DNA from: Micromonospora sp. NBC_01699
GTDB lineage: Bacteria > Actinomycetota > Actinomycetes > Mycobacteriales > Micromonosporaceae
DNA: 64,000 nucleotides
Reading direction: 5' to 3'
NCBI RefSeq assembly: GCF_036250065.1
Contig: NZ_CP109199.1
Location: 1,736,001 to 1,800,000, forward strand
Shown here: piece by piece, positions 57,538 to 64,000 of the stretch
Layout of the letters: each line of letters begins with the position of its first letter
Numbering within the stretch: the stretch's first letter is position 1
The notes under the pieces: generated by a model
Databases searched by the model: none
Seen by the model: the letters and a program-made list of their open reading frames with translations, nothing else
Told to the model about the DNA's origin: nothing
Made by a program: the position numbers and the translations under genes

Positions 57538-58925
57538 CCAACGAGCTCATCTTCCCGAGCACCTTCCTCTGGGGCGCCGCCACCGCGGCGTACCAGATCG
57601 AGGGCGCCGCCACCGAGGGTGGCCGTACCCCGTCGATCTGGGACACCTTCAGCCACACCCCCGGCCTGACCATCCAGGGGCACACCGGTGACGTCGCCTG
57701 CGACCACTACCACCGGTTCCGCGACGACATCAAACTGATGGCCGAGCTGGGGCTGAAGTCGTACCGGTTCTCGCTCTCCTGGACCCGGATCCAGCCCGGC
57801 GGCGTCGGTCGGGTCAACCCCGAGGGGGTGGACTTCTACCAGCGGCTGGTCGACGACCTGCTCGAACACGACATCGAGCCGTGGGTGACGCTCTACCACT
57901 GGGACCTGCCGCAGCCGTTGCAGGACGCCGGTGGCTGGCCGCTGCGGGACACCGCCGAGCGGTTCGCCGACTACGCGGTGCTGGCCCACCACGCCCTCGG
58001 TGACCGGGTCCGCTACTGGACCACCCTGAACGAGCCCTGGTGCTCGGCGTTCCTCGGTTACGGCTCCGGGGCGCACGCGCCCGGACTGAGCGACCCCGAG
58101 GCGGCGGTCCAGGCCGGTCACCACCTGATGCTCGGCCACGGTCTCGCCGTACGGGCGATCAAGGAGGCCCGGCCCGACCACGACCTCGGCATCACGCTCA
58201 ACCTGTACGCGGTCTCGCCGGAGCGGGACACCGCCGCCGACGCGGACGCCGCCCGACGCATCGACGGGCTGGCCAACCGGTTCTTCCTCGACCCGGTCCT
58301 GCTCGGCGAGTACCCGCCGGACGTGGTCGAGGACCTGGCCGAGGTGACCGACTTCAAGCACGTACGCGACGGCGACATGGAGATCATCTCCACTCCGCTG
58401 TCGGTGCTCGGGATCAACTACTACAGCCGGCACGTGGTGGCCGCCCCGGTCGAGGGCGTGGAGCCGGAGCCGTACTGGCGGGCACCGTCGAACTGGCCCG
58501 GCAGCGAACACGTCCGGTTCGTCACCCGGGGTGTGCCGGTGACCGACATGAACTGGGAGATCGACGCCCCCGGTCTGGTCGAGGTGCTGGAGCGGGTGTA
58601 CCGGGAGTATCCGGAACTGCCGCTCTACGTCACCGAGAACGGGGCCGCGTTCGTCGACGAGGTGGTCGACGGGGAGGTCGACGACATCGACCGGGTTGCC
58701 TACTTCGACGCCCACCTGCGGGCCTGCCACACCGCGATCACTTCGGGCGTGCCGTTGCGCGGGTACTTCGCCTGGTCCCTGATGGATAATTTCGAATGGG
58801 CGTGGGGTTACACGAAGCGCTTCGGCATGATCCACGTTGACTACGACAGTCAGCTTCGTACCCCCAAGTCCAGTGCCAGGTGGTACGCCGACGTGATCCG
58901 ACGTAACGGTCTGGCCGCACAATAA
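57534..58925 (+). CDS. bglC: GH1 beta-glucosidase
   Basis: 463 residues from a GTG overlapping the permease stop. GH1 landmarks: FLWGAATAAYQIEGA, YRFSLSWTRIQPGG, acid/base Glu167 in TTLNEPW and nucleophile Glu368 in YVTENGAAF, plus FAWSLMDNFEWAWGY. No signal peptide, so it acts in the cytoplasm, splitting imported cellobiose and short cello-oligosaccharides to glucose. It is the last structural gene of the transport operon, followed by the regulator. Confidence 0.96.
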   Translation: MTNELIFPSTFLWGAATAAYQIEGAATEGGRTPSIWDTFSHTPGLTIQGHTGDVACDHYHRFRDDIKLMAELGLKSYRFSLSWTRIQPGGVGRVNPEGVDFYQRLVDDLLEHDIEPWVTLYHWDLPQPLQDAGGWPLRDTAERFADYAVLAHHALGDRVRYWTTLNEPWCSAFLGYGSGAHAPGLSDPEAAVQAGHHLMLGHGLAVRAIKEARPDHDLGITLNLYAVSPERDTAADADAARRIDGLANRFFLDPVLLGEYPPDVVEDLAEVTDFKHVRDGDMEIISTPLSVLGINYYSRHVVAAPVEGVEPEPYWRAPSNWPGSEHVRFVTRGVPVTDMNWEIDAPGLVEVLERVYREYPELPLYVTENGAAFVDEVVDGEVDDIDRVAYFDAHLRACHTAITSGVPLRGYFAWSLMDNFEWAWGYTKRFGMIHVDYDSQLRTPKSSARWYADVIRRNGLAAQ

Positions 58926-58949
58926 CCGGGGCCAGCCAGTTTCCGGGGT

Positions 58950-58982
58950 GTCGGCACCAACCCGCGCCGGGTCGGTGCCGAC
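58950..58982 (+). terminator. Hairpin between the glucosidase and regulator genes
   Basis: GTCGGCACC (58950-58958) pairs with 58974-58982, and the flanking G-rich and C-rich bases extend it imperfectly. It probably ends most operon transcripts before the regulator gene. Confidence 0.55.
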
Positions 58983-59008
58983 CCACCCCACCGTCGGAGG
59001 AGCACACC

Positions 59009-60055
59009 ATGACAACCCAGCGCACCCGGTCACTCGGGCGACCCACCCTGGACGCGGTCGCCGCCCGTGCCGGGGTCGGCCGGGGCACTGTCTCCCGCGT
59101 CGTCAACGGGTCACCCCAGGTGAGCCCGGAGGCGCGGGCCGCGGTCCAACAGGCCATCGCCGAGCTGGGCTACGTACCCAACCGCGCCGCCCGCGCGCTG
59201 GTCACACAGCGTACGGACTCCGTCGCGCTGGTCGTGTCGGAGTCGGAGGAGCGGGTCTTCGGCGAACCGTTCTTCGCCGGCATCGTGCGCGGCATCAGCT
59301 CCGGGCTGCTCGACACCCCTATGCAGCTCTGGCTCGCCATGGCCCAGTCCCCGGCCGAACGGGAACGGGTCGAGCACCACCTCACCCCGCAGCACGTCGA
59401 CGGCGTACTCCTGCTCTCCCTGCACGACTCCGATCCGCTGCCGAACCTGCTGGAGCAGCGGTCCCTGCCGGCGGTGCTCGGCGGTCGCCCGGCCAGGATG
59501 CTGCAACCCGGTGCCCAGGCGGCCTACTTCGTCGACGTGGACAACGCCGGTGGGGCCCGGCAGGCGGTGGAATACCTGGTCGAGCGGGGGCGCACCAGGG
59601 TGGCCACGATCGCCGGCCCGCAGGACATGGGCGTCGGCGTCGCCCGGCTCGCCGGCTACCGCCAGGCCGTCCAGGCCAGTGGTCGACCGCTCAGCGAACA
59701 GCTGATCGCGTACGGCGATTTCAGTGAGAGCAGCGGCACGGCGGCCATGCGGCGGCTGCTCGAACAGTGCCCGGACCTCGACGCGGTTTTTGTCGCCTCC
59801 GACCTGATGGCCTGTGGCGCCCTGCGTGCCCTGCGCGACGCCGGCCGCCGGGTCCCCGAGGACGTGGCGGTCGTCGGCTTCGAAGACGCCCCCATCGCCC
59901 GCCAGTCCGACCCGCCCCTGACCACGGTCCACCAGCCGGTAGAGGAAATGGGCCGCCAAATGGCCCGCCTCCTCATGTCCCGAATCCGCCACGAAGACCC
60001 CCAAACCCCCCACATCCTCCTAGCCACCCACCTAGTCCACCGCGCCTCCGCCTAA
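59009..60055 (+). CDS. cebR: LacI-family cellobiose-responsive repressor
   Basis: 348 residues; ATG 59009 after GGAGGAGCACACC. The HTH is TLDAVAARAGVGRGTVSRVV with hinge YVPNRAARAL, and the periplasmic-binding-like core has FGEPFFAGIVRGISSGL, HVDGVLLLSLH and VFVASDLMACGALRAL. It resembles streptomycete CebR, which binds TGGGAGCGCTCCCA and is released by cellobiose. Two such sites lie at the operon promoter. In streptomycetes cebR is usually upstream of cebEFG; here it is downstream of bglC. Confidence 0.9.
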   Translation: MTTQRTRSLGRPTLDAVAARAGVGRGTVSRVVNGSPQVSPEARAAVQQAIAELGYVPNRAARALVTQRTDSVALVVSESEERVFGEPFFAGIVRGISSGLLDTPMQLWLAMAQSPAERERVEHHLTPQHVDGVLLLSLHDSDPLPNLLEQRSLPAVLGGRPARMLQPGAQAAYFVDVDNAGGARQAVEYLVERGRTRVATIAGPQDMGVGVARLAGYRQAVQASGRPLSEQLIAYGDFSESSGTAAMRRLLEQCPDLDAVFVASDLMACGALRALRDAGRRVPEDVAVVGFEDAPIARQSDPPLTTVHQPVEEMGRQMARLLMSRIRHEDPQTPHILLATHLVHRASA

Positions 60056-60109
60056 CCCCCTCCCCCCTTCCCCCTCCCCCCTCCCTCTCCCCCCGCGTGG
60101 CGCCCCCGT

Positions 60110-60179
60110 CCCCGTCGATCTAGGGCAAATGGGGGTGATTAGAGATCAACAAGCACGTATTTGCCCTAGATCGACGGGG
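60110..60179. repeat. Long palindromic element between convergent genes
   Basis: 21-bp perfect arms (60110-60130 and 60159-60179) around a 28-base loop that contains a small TGAT/ATCA inverted repeat. It is AT-rich for this genome. It can act as terminator for both convergent genes, but the right arm also supplies the last two codons and stop of the acyl-CoA dehydrogenase. It could be a dispersed repeat (REP-like or MITE-like). Confidence 0.85.
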
Positions 60180-61404
60180 AGAGGGGTGGGGGGGCGGGCC
60201 AGCGGCGGAGTTCGCGGCGGGCCAGGGAGGCGCGGTGGACTTCGTCGGGGCCGTCGGCTAGGCGGAGGGTGCGGGCCTGGGACCAGAGGGCGGCCAGGGG
60301 AGTGTCCTGGCTGACGCCGGCGGCGCCGTACGCCTGGATCGCCTTGTCGATCACCCACTCGGCCATCGCCGGGGTGGCGATCTTGATGGCCTGGATCTCG
60401 GTGTGCGCACCCCGGTTGCCGACCGTGTCCATCAGCCACGCGGTCTTGAACACCAGTAGCCGGGCCTGCTCGATCCGGACCCGCGACTCGGCGATCCAGT
60501 CCCGGATCACCCCCTGTTCGGCCAGCGGCCGACCGAACGCGACCCGTTCCGACGTACGTCGGCAGAGCAGCTCCAGCGCCCGTTCGGCCATCCCGACCAG
60601 GCGCATGCAGTGGTGGATCCGCCCCGGCCCGAGCCGCGCCTGGGCGATCGAGAACCCGTCCCCGGCCGCACCGACCAGGTTCTCCGCCGGGACCCGTACG
60701 CCGTCGAAGTTGACCTCGGCGTGCCCGCCGTGCGCGCCGTCGGTGTAACCGAAGACGGACATCCCGCGCTCGACCGTCACGCCGGGGGTGTTCCGGGGGA
60801 CCAGCACCATGCTCTGCTGCCGGTGCCGCTCGGCGCCCGGATCGGTCTTACCCATCACGATCAGGATCTCGCAGCGCGGGTCCATCGCCCCGGACGACCA
60901 CCACTTGCGCCCGGTCACCACGTACTCGTCGCCGTCGCGCTCGATCCGGGTGGCGATGTTGGTCGCGTCCGACGAGGCCACCTCGGGTTCGGTCATGCAG
61001 AAAGCGGACCGGATCTCCCCGTCGAGCAGCGGGCGCAGCCAGCGTTCCCGCTGCTCCGGCGTGCCGAACTCGGCCAGCAGTTCCATGTTGCCGGTGTCCG
61101 GGGCGGCGCAGTTGAGCGCCTCCGGCGCCAGGTACGGGCTGCGCCCGGTCAGCTCGGCCAGCGGTGCGTACTGCACGTTGGTCAGGCCGGCGCCGTACTC
61201 GGGGTGGGGGAGGAAGAGGTTCCACAGCCCACGTTCACGTGCTTTCGCCTTGAGTTCGGCGAGCACCGGCGGTCGGGTCCACGGGTCGGTCGCCCCGGCC
61301 ACCTGGGCGGCGTACACCGGCTCGGCCGGGTAGACGTGGTCGACCAGGAACTCGTGCAGTCTTGCGTGCAGCTCGGTGGTACGGGCGTCGAATCCGAACT
61401 CCAT
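60166..61404 (-). CDS. Acyl-CoA dehydrogenase (ACAD11-like)
   Basis: 412 residues; ATG 61404 after GGGAGGAGAACAG. Landmarks: [20 protein letters not shown] (FAD and substrate region), [40 protein letters not shown] and [20 protein letters not shown] with [10 protein letters not shown]. The [12 protein letters not shown] form and the partner phosphotransferase point to the ACAD10/11-LvaC branch, which completes removal of a phosphorylated 4-hydroxyl group, rather than simple beta-oxidation. The last codons and stop lie inside a palindromic element. Confidence 0.88.
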   Translation of the reverse strand: MEFGFDARTTELHARLHEFLVDHVYPAEPVYAAQVAGATDPWTRPPVLAELKAKARERGLWNLFLPHPEYGAGLTNVQYAPLAELTGRSPYLAPEALNCAAPDTGNMELLAEFGTPEQRERWLRPLLDGEIRSAFCMTEPEVASSDATNIATRIERDGDEYVVTGRKWWSSGAMDPRCEILIVMGKTDPGAERHRQQSMVLVPRNTPGVTVERGMSVFGYTDGAHGGHAEVNFDGVRVPAENLVGAAGDGFSIAQARLGPGRIHHCMRLVGMAERALELLCRRTSERVAFGRPLAEQGVIRDWIAESRVRIEQARLLVFKTAWLMDTVGNRGAHTEIQAIKIATPAMAEWVIDKAIQAYGAAGVSQDTPLAALWSQARTLRLADGPDEVHRASLARRELRRWPAPPPLSPSI

Positions 61405-61452
61405 CTGTTCTCCTCCCAGGTCCGGTCCAACCGAGTTCCGATCAGGTCCGGT

Positions 61453-62136
61453 TCAGCCGAGTTCCGAGGGTTGCGGGAAACCGCCGTGCCACAGGCCGTA
61501 CCCGAGCAGCAGCGGCACCGCCGGTGCGTACCCGACCAGTAGTAGCCGGCCCAGCCGGGCCCGGGTCGCCCAGCCCCAACCACAGGCGACGATCGCGACG
61601 ACGAGGCCGAAGACGGCGGTGCCGCCCTCCAGCGAGTTCGTCGCGTGGGTCAGCCCGACCAGCAGCGCCAGCAGGTAGCCGCCGATCCCGCGCGGCGGGT
61701 CGGACCGGGCGAAGGTGACGGCCAGCGCGGCGAGGACGAGAGCCGTTCCGGCGTACCAGACGTAGTGCCCGACGATCTCGTCCCACAGGTGCGCCGCCGA
61801 TCCCGGTGCCACGTTGGCGATCGAGTTCGCGGCCACGTGTACGCCCTTGCCCTCGGCGTAGGCGAGGGCGCCGGCCAGGTAGACCGCCCACACCGTCCGA
61901 CCCGCGCCGCCGGCCGCGAGCGCCACCGCCGCCGGGACCAGCACCGCGTACGGGACCAGCAGTTCGGCCCAGTCGGCCCACCGGGTCGGCCCGACCGTAC
62001 CGAGCCCGCCGAGCGCCCCGCCGAGGTGATGCAGCAGCCCGTAGGCGAGCGCGAAGACGGCCAGTGACCGGGGAACGGGGGCGGCCGGTCCGTCGGTCAT
62101 GGCGTGTTCGCCGGTCACGGCGGGTTTGTCGGACAT
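61453..62136 (-). CDS. Multi-pass membrane protein between phosphotransferase and dehydrogenase
   Basis: 227 residues, about six hydrophobic helices (SLAVFALAYGLLHHLGGALG, LLVPYAVLVPAAVALA, YVWYAGTALVLAALAVTF, YLLALLVGLTHATNSLEG, AVFGLVVAIVACGWGW, LLLVGYAPAVPLLLGYG). Conserved-looking polar loops include AEGKGVHVAANSIAN and HLWDEIVGHY. It begins four bases after the phosphotransferase stop and ends 48 bases before the dehydrogenase, so the three form one operon. No family was recognised; it could be a transporter or lipid-related protein. Confidence 0.75.
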   Translation of the reverse strand: MSDKPAVTGEHAMTDGPAAPVPRSLAVFALAYGLLHHLGGALGGLGTVGPTRWADWAELLVPYAVLVPAAVALAAGGAGRTVWAVYLAGALAYAEGKGVHVAANSIANVAPGSAAHLWDEIVGHYVWYAGTALVLAALAVTFARSDPPRGIGGYLLALLVGLTHATNSLEGGTAVFGLVVAIVACGWGWATRARLGRLLLVGYAPAVPLLLGYGLWHGGFPQPSELG

Positions 62137-62140
62137 GACG

Positions 62141-63283
62141 TCAGGGCCGGGGTACGGCGGTCAGGCCGTGTTCGACCAGCGGGGCCACCATCTCGCCGAT
62201 CCGGTCGAATCCCTCGCCCACGGTCTGCCCGAGGGTGTGCCGGTAGTGGATGCCCTCGCAGATCACCGCGAGCTTGAAGCAGCCGAGCGCTATGTGCCAG
62301 TCCAGCGGGCCGACGTCGACGTCGCTGCGGCCGGCGTACCGCTCGATCAGCTCGGCGCCGGCCGGGAACCCGGCCCGTGGGCCCAGCCCGTCGGCGACCG
62401 GGTTGCCGGCCGCCTCGTCCCGGTCACCGAGAACGTCCCAGTACGTCAGCAGCAGCCCGAGGTCGGCCAGCGGGTCGCCGAGGGTGGCCATCTCCCAGTC
62501 CAGCACCGCCCGGACGGTCGCCAGCACCGGCTCGTCGCCGGTTGTCCGGGGGCCGGTTGTCGTCGGCTCGGCCACCGCCGGCTCGTTACCGGTTTCCGGC
62601 GGGCCGGGCTCGGTCAGCAGGTTGTCCAGGCGGTAGTCGCCGTGCACGATCCGGCCCGCGTTGGCGCCCTCGGGTGCGGTGTCGGCCAGCCGTTGGCGCA
62701 GTTCCGCCATGCCGGGCAGGGGCCGGCTGCGGGACTGGTCGAGCTGCCCGCCCCAGCGGCGTACCTGTCGGGCCAGGTATCCCTCGGGCCGACCGAAATC
62801 GGCCAGGCCGACCGAGGCGGGTTCGACCCCGTGCAGTACGGCCAGGGTGTCCATCATTGCCAGCGCCAGGCCACGCCGCTGGTGCGGGCTGAGCCGGTCG
62901 GTCTGGGCGCGGTCGCGGTAGACCACCCCCGGCACCCATTCCATCAGGTAGAACGGGGCCCCGATCACCGTGTCGTCCGGGCACAGCAGCAGGGCGGCCG
63001 GGACCGGCACCCCGGTGCCGGCCAGGGCGGAGATGACCCGGAACTCGCGGGTCATGTCGTGCGCGGTGGCCAGTACGTGGCCCAGCGGCGGGCGGCGCAG
63101 CACGAAGTCGCGGGCACCGGCCCGGACCCGGTAGGTCAGGTTGGACCGGCCACCGGCGATCAGCCGGGCCTCCGGTCGCCCGTCGAGCAGATCGGGACGG
63201 TGTGCGCGCAGGTGCCCGGCGAGCCGGTCGAGATCCAGACCGGCCGGCGACTCCCGGACGGCGCTGCCCGGCGGCTCGGTCAT
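62141..63283 (-). CDS. APH-family phosphotransferase (ACAD10/11 kinase-like)
   Basis: 380 residues from ATG 63283; an upstream ATG at 63343 would add 20 residues but lies beyond the predicted promoter. Kinase-fold motifs: RLIAGGRSNLTYRV (Gly-rich loop), FVLRRPP, Brenner-type IVHGDYRLDNLL and AVLDWEMATLGDPLADLGLL (metal-binding DWE). This is the FadE36/ACAD10-like phosphotransferase branch. With the dehydrogenase encoded two genes on it probably phosphorylates a 4-hydroxyacyl-CoA. Residues 255-275 hold a Pro/Thr insertion in the loop after HGDYRLDNL. Confidence 0.88.
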   Translation of the reverse strand: MTEPPGSAVRESPAGLDLDRLAGHLRAHRPDLLDGRPEARLIAGGRSNLTYRVRAGARDFVLRRPPLGHVLATAHDMTREFRVISALAGTGVPVPAALLLCPDDTVIGAPFYLMEWVPGVVYRDRAQTDRLSPHQRRGLALAMMDTLAVLHGVEPASVGLADFGRPEGYLARQVRRWGGQLDQSRSRPLPGMAELRQRLADTAPEGANAGRIVHGDYRLDNLLTEPGPPETGNEPAVAEPTTTGPRTTGDEPVLATVRAVLDWEMATLGDPLADLGLLLTYWDVLGDRDEAAGNPVADGLGPRAGFPAGAELIERYAGRSDVDVGPLDWHIALGCFKLAVICEGIHYRHTLGQTVGEGFDRIGEMVAPLVEHGLTAVPRP

Positions 63284-63289
63284 CCGAAC

Positions 63290-63318
63290 AGTTGATGGCA
63301 CCTGGGCCAACTTGTCAA
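63290..63318 (-). promoter_or_regulatory. Promoter giving a leaderless phosphotransferase transcript
   Basis: Reading leftward: TTGACA (63318-63313), 17-base spacer, TCAACT (63295-63290), then six bases to the ATG at 63283. No ribosome site precedes that ATG. The transcript would start at the codon itself. Confidence 0.55.
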
Positions 63319-63461
63319 GAACGGCTTGTTGCGGCTGGGACATGGTACGGCAACAGGGGCGAAATGGTCAGCGGGCAATCTTGCTTGAGATAAGCCGGCG
63401 CGCAGACGCCGCAAGCAGGCGCCCGGGGTTCCCGCGCCGACTCGTCGACGGAGGAACAGAC

Positions 63462-64000
63462 ATGCTGCTGAGGGTACGGGTGACCCTGCCAGACCGTCCG
63501 GGCGCGCTCGGACAGGTGGCCCGCACGCTGGGCGTGGCGGGTGCCGACATCGTCCAGGTGATCGTGTTGGAGCGGCTCGGTGGGCGAGCCGTCGACGACT
63601 TCACCGTGGTCTGGCCCGGTGCGTCCCGGGTCGAACGGCTGATGGCCGGGTTGGCGGCGATACCCGGCGTGCAGGTCGATGGCGTCTGGCGGGCGATCGG
63701 CGCGCCCACCAGCGGAGGCCAGGACGCCGAGTTGCTGGCCCAGGTCGCGGGAAACCCGGCCGACGGGCTGGCGACGCTGGTGGACGCCGTACCCGGTCTG
63801 TTGGCGGCGGACTGGGCGGCGGCTGCGGTGGTGCCGGCGGACTGGGCGTCTCGGCGGGGTTCGGCGTTCCCCGGGGCGCCCGGTGGGGCACCGGCGGTGG
63901 CGTACGCGAGTTGGCGTGCGCCGAGCCCGCTGACCCTGCCGGAGGTGACGCCACTTCGGGCCCGACCCCTGGACGGGCCGGTCGGCACGCACTACGTGGC
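63462..64000 (+). CDS. ACT-domain protein (3' end outside the window)
   Basis: 179 codons are visible with no stop. ATG 63462 follows GGAGGAACAGAC. The first 75 residues form an ACT domain: LLRVRVTLPDRPGALGQVAR, TLGVAGADIVQVIVLERLGG and AVDDFTVVWPG, the ligand-binding fold of amino-acid-sensing regulators. A second Ala/Pro-rich region follows that may be another domain. It diverges from the phosphotransferase unit. The cognate enzyme or ligand is unknown. Confidence 0.85.
   Translation, partial: MLLRVRVTLPDRPGALGQVARTLGVAGADIVQVIVLERLGGRAVDDFTVVWPGASRVERLMAGLAAIPGVQVDGVWRAIGAPTSGGQDAELLAQVAGNPADGLATLVDAVPGLLAADWAAAAVVPADWASRRGSAFPGAPGGAPAVAYASWRAPSPLTLPEVTPLRARPLDGPVGTHYV

Noticed and set aside
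1-64000. tRNA, rRNA, integrase attachment sites and insertion sequences
   Set aside because: None was recognised on either strand; no transposase or integrase motif was seen, so mobility of the accessory region at 1-7 kb is not claimed.

Overview
The window is 64 kb of GC-rich chromosome (about 70% G+C by eye) from a high-GC actinobacterium, most likely a Micromonosporaceae member such as Micromonospora or a close relative. Pointers are the many GTG starts with GGAGG-type ribosome sites, an HTH-DUF5753/DUF397 regulator pair, a TIGR03089 protein, a two-protein LigD-like repair set, a CebR-type cellobiose locus and family-2 carbohydrate-binding secreted enzymes. The placement is inferred from gene content and style; no rRNA or tRNA gene was seen.

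Layout. 1-7.4 kb is an accessory-looking, less GC-rich stretch. It holds the tail of an acetate transporter, an HTH/DUF397 pair facing a run of eight tiny overlapping genes, a leaderless secreted metalloprotease with a lipoprotein, a second lipoprotein and a broken gene fragment. 7.5-19.1 kb carries acetyltransferases, a zinc-ribbon protein, a carbohydrate-binding-like protein, MsrB, a LigD-type polymerase, a phage-lysis-like cassette (peptidase, leader peptide, two membrane proteins), a secreted tripeptidyl peptidase, an ATP-dependent DNA ligase and an AlkA-like glycosylase. 19.4-24.8 kb is a membrane and cell-surface redox island: two secreted or anchored proteins, a ferric-reductase-like membrane protein fused to a ferredoxin, its flavin reductase and a repeat lipoprotein.

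25.2-32.1 kb is the most striking block: four translationally coupled genes (DUF6308-like, DUF6361-like, a two-motif phospholipase-D-type nuclease and a 1061-residue SF2 helicase) that look like an anti-phage, restriction-like system. 32-36.4 kb has an SDR with a divergent regulator, an ECF sigma/anti-sigma pair and a spermidine-synthase-like protein. 36.4-42.8 kb is a herA-sbcD(mre11)-sbcC(rad50)-nurA operon in the same order as the archaeal DNA-end-resection operon.

43-53 kb holds secreted esterase, nuclease and PhoX-type phosphatase genes, an SDR/TetR pair, a repeat-bearing small protein, a large membrane protein and a RibD-like reductase coupled to a tiny Cys-rich protein. 54-60 kb is a complete cellobiose/cello-oligosaccharide operon (binding protein, two permeases, GH1 beta-glucosidase, LacI/CebR regulator) with two CebR-type operators flanking a sigma70-like promoter. 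60.1-63.3 kb is a phosphotransferase, membrane protein and acyl-CoA dehydrogenase operon resembling a split ACAD11/LvaA-LvaC pathway. The window ends inside an ACT-domain gene.

Most transcription units are closed by strong GC-rich hairpins, listed individually. Start codons were chosen from ribosome sites, ATGA/GTGA/TAGTG overlaps and, in two cases, promoters that place the transcript start at the initiation codon. Family names are recognised from motifs by eye; no database search was possible.
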